Assembly: GCA_902799875.1 (NCBI GenBank)
Contig: CADCCH010000003.1
Span: 1-64,000, forward strand
Source: an uncultured Bacteroidales bacterium
GTDB taxonomy: Bacteria > Bacteroidota > Bacteroidia > Bacteroidales > Paludibacteraceae
Length of the DNA stretch: 64,000 nt
Direction of reading: 5' to 3'
In this document: piece by piece, positions 25,992-35,561 of the stretch
How the letters are laid out: each line of letters opens with the position of its first letter
Position numbering within the stretch: the stretch's first letter is position 1
The notes under the pieces: model-generated
Seen by the model: the letters and a program-made list of their open reading frames with translations, nothing else
Told to the model about the DNA's origin: nothing
Database searches by the model: none
Position numbers and translations under genes: made by a program

Positions 25992-26918
25992 TTAGATGGA
26001 ACCGATCGCCAGACAGACGAGTCCGGCGCAGATACCGGCCATACAGAGGATTTTATGGAGCGGATCCTGCTCTTTGAGGAAGATCAGGCCATAGGCAAAG
26101 CCTATCACTGCCCCACCCCGACGGATGGTACTGACGACCGCGATGAGGGAGTCCGGATCGCGGAGGGCCAACATATAGACGTTGTCGGAGATGATCAAAA
26201 AGAGGGAGATCATCGCAATAGGAACAAGTGCGGAACGAGAGGAAAGAAAGGCGCCGGATGTTCTGGGATGACGATAGTTCTCCACCGCCCACACAACGAG
26301 CATCAGAATAGCCTGGTAGAAGGTATAATAGACCTGCACAGCATTGTGGTCATAGCGGCGCATAAGGTATTTGTCGTACAGACCGGAGCAGGCACCTAAA
26401 ATAATCGTTAGAGCGAGGGCGATGTAGTAACGATTGAGACTAGGATCCCTAGGAGTCCTAGGTGTCCTAGGATGTCTAGTGAAAAAAGAAAAAATAAAGA
26501 CCGTACCGATAGCGAGGGAGACACCGATCCACTGCCATGTGTTGAGGCGTTCACCGAAGATAAGCAGTGCACCTACGAGCGTCCACATCGGTCGGGTCGC
26601 CTGCATCGGACTGACGACCGAGATAGGCAGGTGCTTGATGGAGATATAGCCGAAGACCCATGAACTGAGGACGATCATGGACTTGAGGAAAGTGAAGAAG
26701 TGGGCTTTCGGATCGAGCGTCGGGACATAGAAATGCGTACCAAGCATCATTTCCGGACAGAGCCTCGAGAGAATCAGTGGGATAGAAAGCACCAACGCCG
26801 ATATACAAACGCTGAGCGTCAGGACATCAATCACGCGATTATCCCGTAGTGCGATCTTCTTGCTGATGTCATAAAAGCCCAGACAGACCGCCGATATGAA
26901 AGCCAAAAATGTCCACAT
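25992..26918 (-). CDS. EamA/DMT-family permease
   Basis: A 308-residue inner-membrane protein with about ten hydrophobic helices in two homologous halves, the EamA drug/metabolite transporter layout. The first half ends with PISVVSPMQATRPMWTLVGALLIFGERL and the second with LIAVVSTIRRGGAVIGFAYGLIFLKE. Substrate unknown. The ATG at 26918 fits the divergent promoter; the longer ORF start lies in it. Residues about 148-160 (RHPRTPRTPRDPS), the loop between halves, come from a 4 x 9 bp repeat. Confidence 0.87.
   Translation of the reverse strand: MWTFLAFISAVCLGFYDISKKIALRDNRVIDVLTLSVCISALVLSIPLILSRLCPEMMLGTHFYVPTLDPKAHFFTFLKSMIVLSSWVFGYISIKHLPISVVSPMQATRPMWTLVGALLIFGERLNTWQWIGVSLAIGTVFIFSFFTRHPRTPRTPRDPSLNRYYIALALTIILGACSGLYDKYLMRRYDHNAVQVYYTFYQAILMLVVWAVENYRHPRTSGAFLSSRSALVPIAMISLFLIISDNVYMLALRDPDSLIAVVSTIRRGGAVIGFAYGLIFLKEQDPLHKILCMAGICAGLVCLAIGSI
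26440..26475. repeat. 4 x 9 bp micro-repeat in the permease gene
   Basis: CTAGGATCC, CTAGGAGTC, CTAGGTGTC, CTAGGATGT on the plus strand, followed by a further CTAG. It encodes the cytoplasmic loop between the two halves of the EamA protein. Confidence 0.9.
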
Positions 26919-26933
26919 AGTCAAAAACGGCTG

Positions 26934-26981
26934 CAAAATTACTACTTTTTTTGCACATGTCAAAATTTTTTTGTACTTTTG
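26934..26981. promoter_or_regulatory. Interlocked divergent promoters
   Basis: Plus strand: TTTG (26950-26953), 20 bases, TACTTTTG (26974-26981), serving the APH gene. Minus strand: TTTG (26964-26961), 19 bases, TAATTTTG (26941-26934), serving the permease. The two -33 regions overlap in the near-palindrome TTTGCACATGTCAAA (26950-26964), so both promoters cannot easily be occupied together. Confidence 0.82.
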
Positions 26982-27006
26982 CAGTCACAATTTAATCATT
27001 TGAACC

Positions 27007-28089
27007 ATGAAAGAAGTTTTATCGCATTTTGCTATCTGGAATGACGTAGCGGAGCCGCAGCCCTTGCGGATCGGTTTTATCAACGATTCGTTTGTGGTAC
27101 CCGCCAAGCGTGTGGGTGAGCCGTCGTACTGTCTGCAGCGTATCAACCACCGAATCTTCAAGGACGTGGAGGGACTGATGCGGAACATCGAGATCGTGAC
27201 CTCGCACATACGTGAGAAACTGCTGATCGCGCGCGAGGAGGATATCGAACGGAAGGTGCTGCAGTTGATTCCGACCAAGGAAGGCAAGCTCTTTTATAAG
27301 ACCCCCGCAGGCGATTACTGGCGTCTATACGTGCTGGTGGAACCGGCTACGTCGCAGGAGAAAGTGACGCCTATGTCGGCCGAGTTGACCGGTGAGGCCT
27401 TCGGTCGTTTCCAGCGTCAGTTGGCGGATCTGCCGTTCAATGCGCTGTGCGAATCGATTCCTAATTTCCATAATATGGAGTTCCGGTTGCAGGAGTTAGA
27501 TGAAGCGCTGGCAGCGGACAAGGCAGGACGGAAGGCGGCATGCACGGATATCATCGAATGGATCGACCGCCGTCGCGCGACGATGTGTCTGGCGGAGGTG
27601 CTGTTCCGCGAGGGCAAACTGAAGAAACATATCAACCACTGCGATACCAAGGTCAATAACGTACTGTTCGACGAAGCCGGCCGACCGATCTGTATCGTGG
27701 ATCTGGATACGGTGATGCCGGGATTCGTGCTGAGCGATTTCGGTGATTTCATGCGTACGGCGGCTAACACGGGTCTGGAGGACGATCCGAACCTGGACAA
27801 TATCCATGTGGACCTCGAGATCTTTGAGGCCTATGCACGCGGGTATCTGAAGGAGGCAACTTTCCTGACCGACTTGGAGAAAGAGCTGCTGCCGTACGGA
27901 TGCCGACTGCTGAGCTACATGCAGACCGTGCGGTTCTTTACGGACTATATCAACGGCGACACGTACTACAAGATTGCGTACCCAGAGCATAACCTGGTGC
28001 GCACGAAAGCGCAGTTGCGACTCGTTGAAGAACAAGAGCATGTTGAACCTCAAATGAAGCAGATCATCCATGACTTGTGCAGTAAATAA
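27007..28089 (+). CDS. APH-fold phosphotransferase (N-acetylhexosamine kinase-like)
   Basis: A 360-residue aminoglycoside-phosphotransferase-fold kinase. The catalytic loop HCDTKVNNVLFD is near 211-222 and the metal motif VDLDTVMPGF near 230. The context of Bacteroidota glycan genes and the length resemble N-acetylhexosamine 1-kinases (NahK) and related phosphotransferases, not resistance enzymes. NahK makes GlcNAc-1-P or GalNAc-1-P in mucin-glycan use; this is inference. Its end overlaps the CBM9-like gene by 20 bp. Confidence 0.8.
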   Translation: MKEVLSHFAIWNDVAEPQPLRIGFINDSFVVPAKRVGEPSYCLQRINHRIFKDVEGLMRNIEIVTSHIREKLLIAREEDIERKVLQLIPTKEGKLFYKTPAGDYWRLYVLVEPATSQEKVTPMSAELTGEAFGRFQRQLADLPFNALCESIPNFHNMEFRLQELDEALAADKAGRKAACTDIIEWIDRRRATMCLAEVLFREGKLKKHINHCDTKVNNVLFDEAGRPICIVDLDTVMPGFVLSDFGDFMRTAANTGLEDDPNLDNIHVDLEIFEAYARGYLKEATFLTDLEKELLPYGCRLLSYMQTVRFFTDYINGDTYYKIAYPEHNLVRTKAQLRLVEEQEHVEPQMKQIIHDLCSK

Positions 28090-28639
28090 TGTCAACTGGC
28101 CGGAGGGATGGCCGGAGAAGCCGGAAGTGACGGTAGAGGTGAGCAACGACCATGAGGCGATTGTGCTGAAATGGCATGTACGCGGTGCACAGTTACGCGC
28201 CGTGACAACCGAGGACCAGGGACCGGTGTGGGAAGACTCGTGCGTGGAGTTCTTCTGTCAGGTACCGGGTGAGGAACATTATTGCAATTTTGAGTGCAAC
28301 TGCATCGGGGCGATGGTTGGTTCGCGACGCAAGGGAAGAGCAGAAGAGGTAGTGCCGTTTTCGCCCGATGAAATGGGAAGAATCTCACGTACATGTGATT
28401 TCCCGAGAGAGGCTTTTGCCGAGAAAGACGGTGAGTTCACATGGACCGTGGAAGAGCGGATTCCGTTGGACCTCATTTTCCGGGAGAAGAAGCCCGTCTT
28501 CCCACAGGTACTGAAGGCGAACTTCTACAAATGCGCCGATAAAACCAAACGGCCGCACTTCTTGAGTTGGCGACCGATTGATTTACCGAAACCGGACTTT
28601 CATTGTCCGCAGTTCTTCGGGGAGATTACTCTGCTATAG
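28070..28639 (+). CDS. Carbohydrate-binding family 9-like protein
   Basis: A 189-residue protein with the CBM9-like signature: WEDSCVEFFCQVPGEEHYCNFECNCIGAM near residues 54-83, FTWTVEERIPLDLIF, and a closing region KANFYKCADKTKRPHFLSWRPI. There is no signal peptide, so it would be cytoplasmic as encoded, which is common for this stand-alone Bacteroidota family. It overlaps the kinase gene, and its end overlaps the convergent secreted protein by 14 bp. The ligand is unknown. Confidence 0.8.
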   Translation: MTCAVNNVNWPEGWPEKPEVTVEVSNDHEAIVLKWHVRGAQLRAVTTEDQGPVWEDSCVEFFCQVPGEEHYCNFECNCIGAMVGSRRKGRAEEVVPFSPDEMGRISRTCDFPREAFAEKDGEFTWTVEERIPLDLIFREKKPVFPQVLKANFYKCADKTKRPHFLSWRPIDLPKPDFHCPQFFGEITLL

Positions 28640-31600
28640 CGCCGAGCGCCGTATAGGTCTTGTTACCGCGCTGAATGAACAGTTGCCCGTTTCGCAGGAA
28701 CTTCTGCGGAGCGGGTATATTCGTTAGAGGGGACACGAGTCCTTCGGACATGTCGTCAGAGCGCCATTGGGCCGAGGGAGCGGATGCCGACCAGTTACCA
28801 CGGTCATCGGCAGCAAAAGCGGCATAGTAATAGAGTTTGCCAACGACAGCCGAAGCATCCGTACAGCTCTCATCCGTGCCACGGTATATCTCGATACCAT
28901 CGTCAGGCGAAGCGGGAAAAGCATCATCCTTGCGCACGATCACCGTTTGGGCATAATCCGGCGCCGGAAGGATCTCACCGGTGAGGCGAATATCATCGAG
29001 CCAGAAAGAACCTGTGACAGGATTACCGGTAGAGACACCGAAGGAGATACGTACCAAACCTTCGCATTGGTTATGGTCATCGATGTTAGTGTACCATGAA
29101 AATGCTTGGAGGGTACGCAGATCGAGGGTGATCTCCTGCCAATCGGCATGGGAGAGGTTGATGCTCTCGGTGTACCACCAGTCCTCATGATTGGCGGACA
29201 TGTTCTTCGCCACGATACGGAGGTCGGTGGACGAACCGTTGCCCTTGAGACGGAAGGTCAGGAAGGGGGTGAGGTGCATGTCGGAGGGTTCCGCAAAGAC
29301 ATACTCTGCAGCAGCGGTTGCCCATGCTTGGGTAAGGGAATAATCGCATTGGAGCGCACCGTCAGCCAGGCTGAGGTACATGACTGCCCCTTCTTCTATA
29401 TCCCGGATAACCGGTGCGATTTCGGTACTGAAATCCGTCAGCAGTTCGTCCAACTGCACGAGATGTGTGGGATTGAGCCAGGAGAGGCAGTAATGACCGT
29501 TCTGCACCGTTCCGCTGAGGGCGGTAGGAGCCGGCGGAGGGGTAGTATCCTCGAGCAGGTTAACCGCCGGTCGGTTCGCACTCATATAGGACTGTCCGCC
29601 GGACGTAACGACCGCATAGAGGTAGTACTTGCCCTTCGGCATGACCGCACGCGTATGCCACATAAATTTCTCGGTGAAACCGGGCAAATTCGTTACTATA
29701 GGTGTCAACGTTGCGACGTCGGTAGCATCGGGAGTCTGACCGCAATAGAGGGAGACGGTCGCGTCACCGACGGGGTCAAAAGTGAACCAACGCAACAGGA
29801 TCGAGTCCTCGGCGTTGACTTCGGTAGCAGGTACGGTGAAGTTCACCGCCGGTGTGATGAGCTCGTTGTCGTGGAGGAAGGTATAGGTGTAGAAGACGTT
29901 GCCGACCGAGTCGTATGCCGTGAGGGCGATGGAGGACGCGTCTGCCGCCATATCGAGGGTCGAGAAACAGGATACACGTCGGTAGAACATCGAGTAGCGG
30001 TAGTCCTGCAGTTGTTTCTGCTGGTCGTAATTCGCATCTCGTCCGCAACCCGGGCGTACGTAATGGACGCCGTCTTTATAGAGGTGCTCGAAGGAGTGGT
30101 CATCGCCGGAGAGGGAGAGTATGCGTTTGCCGAGCGCCGCATATTTCTCGAGCAGCGCACCCATCTGACGCGGGTCATCTGCCCACTGACCGTGGTAACC
30201 GGTAGTATGGATACCGACGTGGTGACAAACGATGATCCACGGGCGCGTACACGCGTTTAATATAGAGTCCGCCCATTCGTACTGACGGCTACCCGGCAGG
30301 AACAGAGGAGAGGACTCATCGCCGTTGAGGTTGAGCATGACGACATCCGCATTGCCATATACGAAATGGAAATAGGCCTCGTTACGCGGGTCAATCGTAT
30401 CGCCTTCGCACGCACCCTCATGGGGGAACTGGTGGAAATAATCATAGTAGGACGACCAGCGGTACCCACGCGGATCACCGGTCTCATGATTGCCCACGGA
30501 GGACATGAGCGGCACTTGGCTCAAGAATTGCGCACCGGGGGTAAAGAAATAGTTATTCCAGTTACGGTCATTGCCCTTGGACGAAACGAAATCTCCGTTC
30601 ATGAGCGAGATATCGCAATCGAGATTGCAGATGAAATCCTGCATGTTCGACCAGTTCTTGCAGGCATTGCCGTGGATGTCGCTGATGGAGAAGATACGGA
30701 AGGCTTGGCCTTGCTCCGGAGCGGTCTTGGTGCTACAAACCTTATCAAACCGACGGATATCGCTGGCTCCAACCGTGAAGTAATAACGGGTGTTGGGTTG
30801 CAGGTCCGTAAGGGTGACGACATGCATATAGCCTTCGTCGGGCACTTCCCATCCGTCGGAAGAGAGGATGGATTGGTTGAGGTTCGCCGGATCGGTACCG
30901 TAGTAAATGACGGCATCGGTCGGCGCCGTCTCGTCCGACATCTGCCAAAGGATCTTGACGGAGGTAGTGGTCGGCGCCATGGAGTACGGTTGTTTGTAGG
31001 GCACGTACGGTTCGTCAGACTTATCGTATTCCTCGGTCGTAACACCCCACCGCGGATCGCCGAGCGTGCTGTTGTCCGTTCCGACATCGATAGCCGGACT
31101 ATTGGCATAGAGTTGGAAGTTATTGCTCGCCGGGGCTACAAAATACGGATTGCGTGCCGAACAATTGGCTTGCGAAGCACCGGAACCTACTTTTACGGGC
31201 GCGTTATAGCCGATACAGTTATGTACGTACGAGTTAGAGCCATAGACGGCAAAACTGTTGGTATCATCCCGCTCCTCTGGATTCATGAAGATACAGTTGG
31301 TGATATGCGTGTTGTCGATATTCGCCGGATAGACCCCGCGTTTGTCGGTGCAGTTGTAGAAAGTACAATGGTCGATGACCACCGGTCCTTCCAGCGCCGC
31401 AACGTCACTACCCGGATAAACGTAAATGAACCGTCCGGCACCGTTTGCACCGCCATCGAAAGTACTGTTGGTGATGGTGACGTTCTTGACGTGTGTGAGT
31501 GCGTTATCAATATAGATCGCGCGATAGCTGTTAGCCTCATCGGTACCCATGCGGAAGACACAATTGTGTACGCTGAAGTCGATCGGCTCCGTAGCATTCA

Positions 31601-31916
31601 CCTGAATCAGGTGATAGGAACAATTAAACTCCACACCCTCGAGCGCAAAGTCTGCATTGACCTCGATCCGTTTGGAGATGTTTACCATCGGATACGTTCC
31701 TTCTTCCGCTTTGATGGTCAGCGGCACCGATGTGGTGATGGTGGAGGTCTCATTGTACTCACCGGTAGTTAGTACCAGTACATCGCCGGCTGCAGCATTG
31801 GTAACAGCGGTTCGGAGGGTTCCTGTACCCGGTGCTACATTGATGGTCGCGGCATGCATAACTGCGCAACAAAGTGCGCCACAAAGAAATAACGATATGC
31901 GTTTCATAGGATACAA
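28626..31916 (-). CDS. Secreted beta-helix/metallophosphoesterase fusion with C-terminal sorting-like tail
   Basis: 1096 residues. A signal peptide ends near residue 22 (ALCCAVMHA). Residues about 25-293 form a right-handed beta-helix with runs of N-C-x-F turns, closing with GDPRWG. Residues about 310-395 are a fibronectin-like purple-acid-phosphatase N domain. A calcineurin-like phosphoesterase follows, with DIH (413), GDF (441), GNHE (475-478), CHH (564-566) and GDDHSFEH (604-611) where GHxH is usual. Further beta domains follow to about 1060, then the tail NGQLFIQRGNKTYTALG. It is probably a surface or secreted phosphohydrolase. It is the last gene of the minus-strand operon. Confidence 0.82.
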   Translation of the reverse strand: MYPMKRISLFLCGALCCAVMHAATINVAPGTGTLRTAVTNAAAGDVLVLTTGEYNETSTITTSVPLTIKAEEGTYPMVNISKRIEVNADFALEGVEFNCSYHLIQVNATEPIDFSVHNCVFRMGTDEANSYRAIYIDNALTHVKNVTITNSTFDGGANGAGRFIYVYPGSDVAALEGPVVIDHCTFYNCTDKRGVYPANIDNTHITNCIFMNPEERDDTNSFAVYGSNSYVHNCIGYNAPVKVGSGASQANCSARNPYFVAPASNNFQLYANSPAIDVGTDNSTLGDPRWGVTTEEYDKSDEPYVPYKQPYSMAPTTTSVKILWQMSDETAPTDAVIYYGTDPANLNQSILSSDGWEVPDEGYMHVVTLTDLQPNTRYYFTVGASDIRRFDKVCSTKTAPEQGQAFRIFSISDIHGNACKNWSNMQDFICNLDCDISLMNGDFVSSKGNDRNWNNYFFTPGAQFLSQVPLMSSVGNHETGDPRGYRWSSYYDYFHQFPHEGACEGDTIDPRNEAYFHFVYGNADVVMLNLNGDESSPLFLPGSRQYEWADSILNACTRPWIIVCHHVGIHTTGYHGQWADDPRQMGALLEKYAALGKRILSLSGDDHSFEHLYKDGVHYVRPGCGRDANYDQQKQLQDYRYSMFYRRVSCFSTLDMAADASSIALTAYDSVGNVFYTYTFLHDNELITPAVNFTVPATEVNAEDSILLRWFTFDPVGDATVSLYCGQTPDATDVATLTPIVTNLPGFTEKFMWHTRAVMPKGKYYLYAVVTSGGQSYMSANRPAVNLLEDTTPPPAPTALSGTVQNGHYCLSWLNPTHLVQLDELLTDFSTEIAPVIRDIEEGAVMYLSLADGALQCDYSLTQAWATAAAEYVFAEPSDMHLTPFLTFRLKGNGSSTDLRIVAKNMSANHEDWWYTESINLSHADWQEITLDLRTLQAFSWYTNIDDHNQCEGLVRISFGVSTGNPVTGSFWLDDIRLTGEILPAPDYAQTVIVRKDDAFPASPDDGIEIYRGTDESCTDASAVVGKLYYYAAFAADDRGNWSASAPSAQWRSDDMSEGLVSPLTNIPAPQKFLRNGQLFIQRGNKTYTALGAIAE

Positions 31917-31931
31917 TTTAAGTAAATAAAC

Positions 31932-31964
31932 AAGGATGGCGAGCCACGCGGACTCGCCATTCCT
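31932..31964 (-). terminator. Hairpin between the 51-residue peptide and the phosphoesterase gene
   Basis: ATGGCGAG and CTCGCCAT form an 8-bp stem around a 9-base loop, six bases after the peptide stop. It is followed by a T-rich stretch (CCTTGTTTATTT) but no clean T run. It may be a leaky terminator or an mRNA processing or stability element that sets the ratio of the neighbours. Confidence 0.5.
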
Positions 31965-31969
31965 GTTAA

Positions 31970-32125
31970 TTACATCGGATCCGGCTCGATACCTGAGTAT
32001 TCAGTACCACCGCCAAGGGTGCCACCACCGACATTCGTACCGCCTGCACCTGCACTGGCATCACAAATAGAACCAGCGTGGAATGCAATACTTTCTGTAG
32101 TTGGAATAATATAATTACGTTTCAT
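31970..32125 (-). CDS. 51-residue YIIP peptide, glycine-rich C-terminal half
   Basis: The peptide starts MKRNYIIPTTESIAFHAGSI, then a Cys, and ends in a Gly-rich stretch (GAGGTNVGGGTLGGG) and TEYSGIEPDPM. It has no signal peptide. The gene starts 21 bases after the 1122-residue protein and precedes the phosphoesterase protein, all on one strand. A second peptide of the same layout lies at 35562-35708. From memory, short proteins opening MKKxYIxP are frequent, unnamed genes in Bacteroidales. The leader-plus-Gly-rich design is reminiscent of modified peptides, but no modifying enzyme is seen here. Confidence 0.7.
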   Translation of the reverse strand: MKRNYIIPTTESIAFHAGSICDASAGAGGTNVGGGTLGGGTEYSGIEPDPM

Positions 32126-32146
32126 AATGATAAATATTTTACTGGT

Positions 32147-35100
32147 TTATTGGAGTTTAATACCCATTACGTTGTACTTCACGCCATTCTTGATAATAAC
32201 AAGTTGACCGTTCTCGATAGCCTTAACCGAACCGTTAGCTTCCACGCGGTTGATGCCGGTCGTAATAGCCGGAGCTTCCTCGATACGGATACGTTGGATA
32301 GCCTGAGCAGCACCCGGAACGTTTACGTGGAAGTAAGCACGCATACCCTTGATCGGAGTAGCCGTTTGTCTGAAGAACAGTTCGTTGTCCTGCATTAAGA
32401 AGAGGTTCTGATCACCTGCCGGTACTTCGCTCTTGATGAAGTTACCGATGAAGTTAGCTGCGTCACCGGCAGTAACATCCGGTTGATTTCCATTCAGAAC
32501 AATTTGTACATCCATGAATTGCGGATTAACGACATCTGCAACAGGCTTAATCAAGAACGGGGTTCCTTGATAGATACTACTTGTAGCAGCAAAGATAAGG
32601 TCAAGCTCGTTACCATTAAGAGTTGCGCTGTTCATGTACAAAAGTTCAACACCCTCACCAAATGCTGCAACCAATTTGTCAGAAGAAACAGCGAACGGCA
32701 AGCAAATGGTGTTGTACATGCCACCTTTGAAGGTACGGTTAAGTTCTACATTAATAGCATCTCCACCAACGTATGCGTTCCAGTTATCATCGTTCTCTGC
32801 CATTTCGTCAATAGTAACGAACGTCGGAGGCACAACTGCTGTAAAGGTAATGCCATGGAGCGCACCACCAGAGTATTGTTGTCTATTGATGAGTTTAATG
32901 GTATAATTACCTGCTGCCGGAATATTGAGGTGGTCCTCCAATTCAATGTTTCCACCATCCCATTTCGTGGCATCTGCTTCTATTGCAGTACCGAGGAGCG
33001 TTTCTCCATCATACAACTCTACCGTGAACATATGCCCGGAATGAGCAATATTGAGTGTTACAGAAAGCTCGCAAGCAGCGTCAGCGTGGATATTCCACAA
33101 CGCATATTCGGTAAGGTTGTAGCCATTGTCGTTGTATTGGATATCTCCATTCTCATCATGATACATTTTCAGCGTACCACCGTCTTCTTTGAGAAGCATT
33201 GCGTCAACGCCAAGGATTTGTCCCGGTACGTTAGCAACCTCACCACCTGCATATGCCAACTCAATGCTGTGCAGAATAGCACTAGACCATTGTTTTTGAT
33301 TGGTCAGTTTTACGATGTAGTTACCGATAGCAGGGATATTGATAGCCGGCAAAGCGATTGCGCCTGTAGTACTGGTTGAAGCCGGTTCTACTGTAGAAAC
33401 AATAGGAGATTCATTCAAATCGGAATACAATTCAACCAAGAACTGGTGTCCGCTTGGATTACCTTGGCTCGGAGCAACTACATTCAGCTTAACATCCATT
33501 CTGCCGTACTTGGTTGCATTGATGTTCCAATAAACATACTCGTCCAGAGGATTGCCGTTGTCACCATATTTCAGGTCGCCATTCTCCAATTTGGATACTT
33601 TCAAGTGACCAGCATCTACAAGAACTGCCTCTTCACCAATAAGCGCATTTGCCGGAACGGTAATGGTTTCACCACCAAGGTATTCGAACTTAATGCTGTG
33701 TAGAATAGCACTTGACCATTGTTTTTTGTTGGTCAGTTTTACGATATAGTTGCCTACAGCCGGAATATTGATAGAGTTAGGAAGTACCTTTGCGCCGGTT
33801 CCACTGGTTGCAGCTGCTTCTGCGGAAGAAGAAATCGGCTCTGCATTCAAATCAGAATACAATTCAACCAAGAACTCATGACTGCTTGGATCGCCTTCGC
33901 TCGGAGCAACTACGTTCAGCGTCACTTTCATGTTGCCGCGTTTGGTAGCATTGATGTTCCAATAAACATACTCGTCCAGAGGATTGCCGTTGTCACCATA
34001 TTTCAGGTCGCCATTAGCGAGTTTGGACACTTTCAGATGACCTGCATTTACAAGCACGGCCTCAGTACCTACAAGTTCTTCCGCAGGAACGGTAACAACT
34101 GCACCACCTACGTAAGCGAAGGTGACACCATCAATCTTAGCGGAAGACCAGCCTTGGAGGTTATATAATTTAACGGTGTAATTGCCTGCGGCAGGGAGAA
34201 CAATTTGATCCGGCAAAGCGATGTTACCTGCGTCAGATTTTGAACTGGGTTCAGCTGTCTCTGCTATACTGTTGCCCTCTGCATCCAGTACCTCTACTTT
34301 GAACTTATGTCCGGTAGTAGTTGCTGCATTCATATTCAGCGTAGCCGCAAGAACGCAAGCGCGTGTAGCATTGATTTTCCAAGTAGCCACGCCGCACTCC
34401 GATTTGTCATTGTAATAGAGATACTCGTTTACATCATCATACCAGAGGTTGCCTGCAATTTGTGCTTTTGCGCCTACGAATTGGTACGGAGAAGCAAAAT
34501 CGGTAGAAGGCAGAACCTCTGCACTGTACCAACGCGGATCACCGAGATCCGAACCATCGGTAGCAGCGCCACGTGCCGGAGAAAGTTCCATCGTTACCCA
34601 GTTGCCTGCGAAAGAGAAATCGCCATTAGCTGCATCCGTGAAGAGCGGATTACCAATGTTACAATTAGTTTTAACAACATCACTTTGCATACCATAACCG
34701 CTGTCAGCAGTGTAGTTATATACAAGGTTGTTGTTTGCTGCAACTTTGTCGCGAATTGTTCTAATGCTGCTGGCTGCACTTTCGGAGAAAGCGAAGATAC
34801 AGTTAGAAACAACAGCTCCAGATGCTAATTTGACTTGACCAACCGCTGCGTAACCCGTACTCATTGCCTGAACATTGTAGAATGTACAATGATCTACGCT
34901 AAAAGAACCGGAGGTAGCGCGGCTATCAATAACGCCTGCTGAGAAATTTGCAGAGGTAGCGATATTTGCAAAAGTAGAGTTGGTTATGCTCAAATCGTTG
35001 TAACCGGTGTTCTCGACGAAAACAACACTCTTCATGCAATCATGGAAATAGCAATTGTCAATCGTGATAGCATCTAATCTTCTTGAAGATGTAGCCTCAA

Positions 35101-35515
35101 TCATGGCTTTTTCTTTAGTCCAACCATAGAACTCACAACCTGTGAGGACGACACGTTTGTTTTCTGAATCATCGGCAGCAACAATCATATAGTCGTAACT
35201 GCCAATCGTGCTGCAATCAAACTTGACGTTGATAAACTCAGCTTTAGCACCTTCTTTCAAGCGAACCGGGCAAACCGTTCTGATAATTACTTCTGCGCCT
35301 TCAGCTGCACGAACAGTCAACTCTTTACCGGTAAAGGCAAGATAGTTACCCGACTCTTCATAGGTACCGGCAGCCATTTCAATGATGTCACCTGAAGCTG
35401 CGCTATTCAGCGCTGCCTGCACAGCATTTGGTGTAGTGTTGTCGATGTTAATCACAGCAGCATTAAGTACTAGTGATAGCACCAATGCCGGAATAAGTAA
35501 AAATAATTTTTTCAT
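32147..35515 (-). CDS. Secreted beta-helix protein with tandem beta-sandwich-like modules
   Basis: 1122 residues with signal peptide 1-19 (MKKLFLLIPALVLSLVLNA). Residues about 20-340 form a beta-helix closing with GSDLGDPRWYS. From about 345 to 900 come repeated modules of 140-odd residues with LDEYVYWNINATK, HEFLVELYSDLN and GNYIVKLTN(K/Q)KQWSSAILHSI. Two of these modules are nearly identical, 429 bp apart. Residues about 920-1090 form a domain with MYNTICLPFAV shared with the upstream paralogue, then the tail NGQLVIIKNGVKYNVMG. Module folds resemble carbohydrate-binding beta-sandwiches by pattern only. It is likely cell-surface attached or released. Confidence 0.78.
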   Translation of the reverse strand: MKKLFLLIPALVLSLVLNAAVINIDNTTPNAVQAALNSAASGDIIEMAAGTYEESGNYLAFTGKELTVRAAEGAEVIIRTVCPVRLKEGAKAEFINVKFDCSTIGSYDYMIVAADDSENKRVVLTGCEFYGWTKEKAMIEATSSRRLDAITIDNCYFHDCMKSVVFVENTGYNDLSITNSTFANIATSANFSAGVIDSRATSGSFSVDHCTFYNVQAMSTGYAAVGQVKLASGAVVSNCIFAFSESAASSIRTIRDKVAANNNLVYNYTADSGYGMQSDVVKTNCNIGNPLFTDAANGDFSFAGNWVTMELSPARGAATDGSDLGDPRWYSAEVLPSTDFASPYQFVGAKAQIAGNLWYDDVNEYLYYNDKSECGVATWKINATRACVLAATLNMNAATTTGHKFKVEVLDAEGNSIAETAEPSSKSDAGNIALPDQIVLPAAGNYTVKLYNLQGWSSAKIDGVTFAYVGGAVVTVPAEELVGTEAVLVNAGHLKVSKLANGDLKYGDNGNPLDEYVYWNINATKRGNMKVTLNVVAPSEGDPSSHEFLVELYSDLNAEPISSSAEAAATSGTGAKVLPNSINIPAVGNYIVKLTNKKQWSSAILHSIKFEYLGGETITVPANALIGEEAVLVDAGHLKVSKLENGDLKYGDNGNPLDEYVYWNINATKYGRMDVKLNVVAPSQGNPSGHQFLVELYSDLNESPIVSTVEPASTSTTGAIALPAINIPAIGNYIVKLTNQKQWSSAILHSIELAYAGGEVANVPGQILGVDAMLLKEDGGTLKMYHDENGDIQYNDNGYNLTEYALWNIHADAACELSVTLNIAHSGHMFTVELYDGETLLGTAIEADATKWDGGNIELEDHLNIPAAGNYTIKLINRQQYSGGALHGITFTAVVPPTFVTIDEMAENDDNWNAYVGGDAINVELNRTFKGGMYNTICLPFAVSSDKLVAAFGEGVELLYMNSATLNGNELDLIFAATSSIYQGTPFLIKPVADVVNPQFMDVQIVLNGNQPDVTAGDAANFIGNFIKSEVPAGDQNLFLMQDNELFFRQTATPIKGMRAYFHVNVPGAAQAIQRIRIEEAPAITTGINRVEANGSVKAIENGQLVIIKNGVKYNVMGIKLQ

Positions 35516-35561
35516 ACTATTAAATATTTTTGTTAGTTAAAAAATGCACATTAAGCCGCTG

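Noticed and set aside
29106..31772. Long plus-strand frames opposite the secreted phosphoesterase gene
   Set aside because: They mirror a strongly coding minus-strand gene with signal peptide and phosphoesterase motifs.
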